A stretch of DNA of 8,363 nt from an uncultured Lachnospiraceae bacterium (lineage in GTDB: Bacteria; Bacillota; Clostridia; Lachnospirales; Lachnospiraceae). Each line of letters opens with the position of its first letter. Position 1 is the stretch's first letter. The stretch is from positions 44,811-53,173 of the forward strand of contig CAJTLD010000002.1 of NCBI GenBank assembly GCA_910577065.1. Direction: 5' to 3'. Both the position numbers and the translations under genes were made by a program. The notes under the pieces are model-generated. The model worked only from the letters and a program-made list of their open reading frames with translations, was not told where the DNA came from and did no database searches. Of the stretch, positions 6,007-8,363 are shown piece by piece.

Positions 6007-7490
6007 GTATTACGGGTATGTCCGCTTTGGAACTGGGGAAAAAGATCCGGGCGAGGGAAATTTCGGTTCTGGAAGCTACAGAGGCTGTTTTGGAGTCCGT
6101 GCGCAGAAAAGAACCTGCGGTAAACGCATTTATTACGGTAGATGAGGAAGGGGCGCGCAGGCGCGCCGGAAAGGTGCAAAAGCAGATTGACGAAGGCGCG
6201 CTTACCGGCCCGCTTGCCGGCGTGCCTGTTGCAGTCAAAGATAATCTGTGCACAAAGGGCGTTCTGACTACCTGCGGCTCGAAAATGCTGAGCAATTTTG
6301 TTCCGCGTTATACTGCGGCGGCTGTGGAAAACTTAAACCGGGCAGGGGCGATTGTGTTTGGTAAAACGAATATGGATGAATTTGCTATGGGAAGCACGAC
6401 GGAAACGTCCTATTTTGGTCCGGCAAAAAATCCCTGGAATACAAAGCATGTTCCGGGCGGATCTTCCGGAGGGTCGTGCGCGGCGGTTGCGGCGGAGGAA
6501 TGCCCGTATGCCCTGGGGTCCGATACCGGCGGATCGATCCGCCAGCCCAGTTCTTTTTGCGGCGTTGTGGGCATAAAACCTACCTACGGCACGGTATCGC
6601 GCTACGGGCTGGTTGCCTATGGCTCTTCTTTAGACCAGATAGGGCCTGTCGCAAGGAATGTGGCCGACTGCGCTGCGGTTTTGGAAACGATTGCGTCTTA
6701 TGACAACAAAGATGCAACGTCGGTTAAGCGGCAGGATTTGGATTTTACGTCCGCGCTTAAAGAAGACGCATCCGGTTTGAAAGTCGGCATTCCAAGGGGG
6801 TATTTTGGAACGGGCCTGAAACCGGAAGTAAAAGAGGCTGTCTTTTCCGCGGCAAAAAAACTCGAAGGCTGCGGTGCGGTTGTGGAAGAATTTGACCTTG
6901 GATTGGTGGAATATGCCGTTTTGGCTTATTATGTCATTGCATGCGCGCAGGCAAGTTCAAATCTTGCGCGATTTGACGGTATTAAGTACGGCTATCGTAC
7001 GGGGCAGTACGGGGGGCTTCACGATTTATACAAAAAAACCCGTTCCGAAGGCTTTGGGGCGGAAGTGAAACGCCGGATTATGTTAGGTTCTTTTGTGTTA
7101 AGTTCCGGTTATTACGACGCGTATTATTTAAAGGCGCTTCGTACCAAAGCCCTGATCAAGCGGGAATTTGACAAAGCGTTCGCCCGTTTTGATATTATTT
7201 TAGGGCCTGTAGCGCCGTTCACGGCGCCGCGGCTGGGGGAACAAACAGGCGATCCGATAAAGATGTATTTGGGGGACATTTATACGGTCAGCGTCAATTT
7301 AGCCGGCCTGCCTGGAATATCGGCGCCCTGCGGGACAGATAAAGCGGGGCTTCCGGTCGGCGTACAGCTAATCGGAGACTGTTTTGCAGAGAAAAAAATC
7401 ATCCGCGCCGCATATGCCCTGGAGTGTACCGGGACGTACCGCCGCAGCCCGCTTGCCGCCGGGGATGGTTTGCCAGAAAGGGGTGCATGA
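6003..7490 (+). CDS. gatA: Asp/Glu-tRNA amidotransferase subunit A (GatA)
   Basis: This is the 495-residue glutaminase subunit of GatCAB, of the amidase-signature family. It hydrolyses glutamine and passes ammonia through an internal tunnel to GatB, which amidates Glu-tRNA(Gln) and/or Asp-tRNA(Asn). The Ser-cisSer-Lys triad is present: Lys79 in VAVKDN, cis-Ser154 in PGGSSGGS and nucleophile Ser178 in SDTGGSIR. These positions equal the S. aureus GatA numbering (79/154/178). Arg358 and Asp425, which as I recall bind the glutamine substrate in S. aureus, also fall at the same numbers. GVVGIKPTYG and LPGISAP are typical family segments. The start codon overlaps the gatC stop by 4 bases; GGAGG at 5994-5998 is 4 bases upstream and another at 5985-5989 is 13. 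Full length, no defects seen. Confidence 0.97.
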   Translation: MSITGMSALELGKKIRAREISVLEATEAVLESVRRKEPAVNAFITVDEEGARRRAGKVQKQIDEGALTGPLAGVPVAVKDNLCTKGVLTTCGSKMLSNFVPRYTAAAVENLNRAGAIVFGKTNMDEFAMGSTTETSYFGPAKNPWNTKHVPGGSSGGSCAAVAAEECPYALGSDTGGSIRQPSSFCGVVGIKPTYGTVSRYGLVAYGSSLDQIGPVARNVADCAAVLETIASYDNKDATSVKRQDLDFTSALKEDASGLKVGIPRGYFGTGLKPEVKEAVFSAAKKLEGCGAVVEEFDLGLVEYAVLAYYVIACAQASSNLARFDGIKYGYRTGQYGGLHDLYKKTRSEGFGAEVKRRIMLGSFVLSSGYYDAYYLKALRTKALIKREFDKAFARFDIILGPVAPFTAPRLGEQTGDPIKMYLGDIYTVSVNLAGLPGISAPCGTDKAGLPVGVQLIGDCFAEKKIIRAAYALECTGTYRRSPLAAGDGLPERGA

Positions 7491-7491
7491 T

Positions 7492-8363
7492 ATGGACAGG
7501 CAATATGAAACCGTAATCGGCCTGGAGGTTCACGTAGAACTGGCCACCAAAACCAAAATATTCTGCGGCTGTTCCACCGCGTTCGGCGGCGCGCCAAATA
7601 CCCATACCTGCCCGGTCTGCACCGGGATGCCGGGCGCGCTTCCGGTTTTAAACAGACGGGTGGTGGAATATGCGGTGGCAGTCGGGCTTGCGCTGGGCTG
7701 CGATATCACGAAAAACTGTAAATTTGACCGGAAAAATTACTTTTATCCGGACAATCCGCAGAACTACCAGATTTCCCAGCTGTACCTGCCGGTCTGCAGA
7801 AACGGGAAAATAGGAATCGAAACGGAATCAGGAGATAAAAAATATATTGGAATCCATGAAATCCATATGGAAGAAGATGCCGGCAAACTGATTCACGACG
7901 AATGGGAGGACTGCTCTTATGTGGATTTTAACCGTTCGGGCGTGCCTTTAATCGAAATCGTTTCAGATCCGGATATGCGTTCTGCAAAAGAAGTGATCGC
8001 ATACTTAGATAAGCTTCGGCTTATGATACAGTATCTGGGAGCGTCCGACTGTAAACTGCAGGAAGGCTCCATGCGCGCCGATGTCAACCTTTCCGTCCGA
8101 AAAGCGGGAGCCGTCGGGTTTGGCACGCGTACGGAAATGAAAAACCTCAATTCCTTTAAAGCGATTGCAAGGGCAATTGAAAACGAAAAAAACCGCCAGA
8201 TCGATTTGATTGAATCCGGAGGGACGGTTGTCCAGGAAACAAGGCGCTGGGACGATTTGAAAGAATATTCTTACGCGATGCGTTCTAAGGAAGACGCCAG
8301 GGATTACCGCTACTTTCCGGATCCGGATCTGGCGCCGCTGCAGATTTCGGACGCCTGGATCGA
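7492..8363 (+). CDS. gatB: Asp/Glu-tRNA amidotransferase subunit B (GatB), 3' end missing
   Basis: The first ~290 residues of a subunit that normally has about 475-480. GatB binds the misacylated tRNA, phosphorylates the Glu or Asp side chain with ATP, and amidates it with ammonia from GatA. Seen: YETVIGLEVHVEL with the metal-site residues Glu12 and His14; four cysteines in the zinc-knuckle arrangement (C25, C27, C40, C43; FCGCSTAF and CPVCTGMPG); RKNYFYPDNPQNYQISQ; HMEEDAGKL; DFNRSGVPLIEIVSDPD; GSMRADVNLSV; and TEMKNLNSFKA. The reading frame is open to the window edge. The C-terminal helical and tRNA-binding YqeY-like tail domains lie outside. ATG 7492 is one base after the gatA stop, with AAGGGG (7478-7483) 8 bases upstream, so it is the third gene of the same operon. 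Confidence 0.96.
   Translation, partial: MDRQYETVIGLEVHVELATKTKIFCGCSTAFGGAPNTHTCPVCTGMPGALPVLNRRVVEYAVAVGLALGCDITKNCKFDRKNYFYPDNPQNYQISQLYLPVCRNGKIGIETESGDKKYIGIHEIHMEEDAGKLIHDEWEDCSYVDFNRSGVPLIEIVSDPDMRSAKEVIAYLDKLRLMIQYLGASDCKLQEGSMRADVNLSVRKAGAVGFGTRTEMKNLNSFKAIARAIENEKNRQIDLIESGGTVVQETRRWDDLKEYSYAMRSKEDARDYRYFPDPDLAPLQISDAWI

Overview
The window reads as chromosomal DNA from a low-to-medium-GC Gram-positive bacterium, most likely a Clostridia member of the Lachnospiraceae type. The grounds are strong AGGAGG-like ribosome binding sites, a BceRS-BceAB peptide-resistance cassette (a Firmicutes speciality), the indirect tRNA amidation operon gatCAB, and an MnmA with the CxxC pattern I associate with clostridial homologues. 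No taxon can be fixed without a search. All eight genes lie on the + strand and are tightly packed. There are no mobile elements, CRISPR arrays, rRNA genes or credible tRNA genes.

Bases 1-4292 hold a Bce-type antimicrobial-peptide sensing and detoxification module. It has a response regulator (cut off at the left edge), a short intramembrane-sensing histidine kinase, an ABC ATPase and a 10-helix FtsX-type permease with a large extracellular domain. In this family the transporter itself senses the peptide and signals through the kinase to the regulator, which induces the transporter genes. The gap between kinase and ATPase (1515-1635) fits this. It holds a perfect dyad CTTACA-N5-TGTAAG, two more TGTAA half-sites, and a perfect TATAAT box that lacks a good -35 element.

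Bases 4293-5498 hold a short gap with an extended -10 promoter, then mnmA, the tRNA U34 2-thiouridylase. Bases 5499-5670 are a non-coding gap of about 170 bases and the most interesting stretch here. A promoter overlapping the mnmA stop codon would start an RNA of about 147 nt. That RNA ends in a strong intrinsic terminator whose T-run stops 18 bases before the gatC start codon. No promoter fits after the terminator, so gatCAB transcription must pass through it. The leader also contains alternative hairpins, and a loop segment is complementary to the terminator's 5' arm. I read this as a candidate attenuator of a class I do not recognise.

Bases 5671-8363 hold gatC-gatA-gatB (gatB cut off at the right edge), with overlapping or nearly touching ends. 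They encode the Glu-tRNA(Gln)/Asp-tRNA(Asn) amidotransferase. MnmA and GatCAB can act on the same tRNA(Gln), which gives their adjacency a possible functional meaning.
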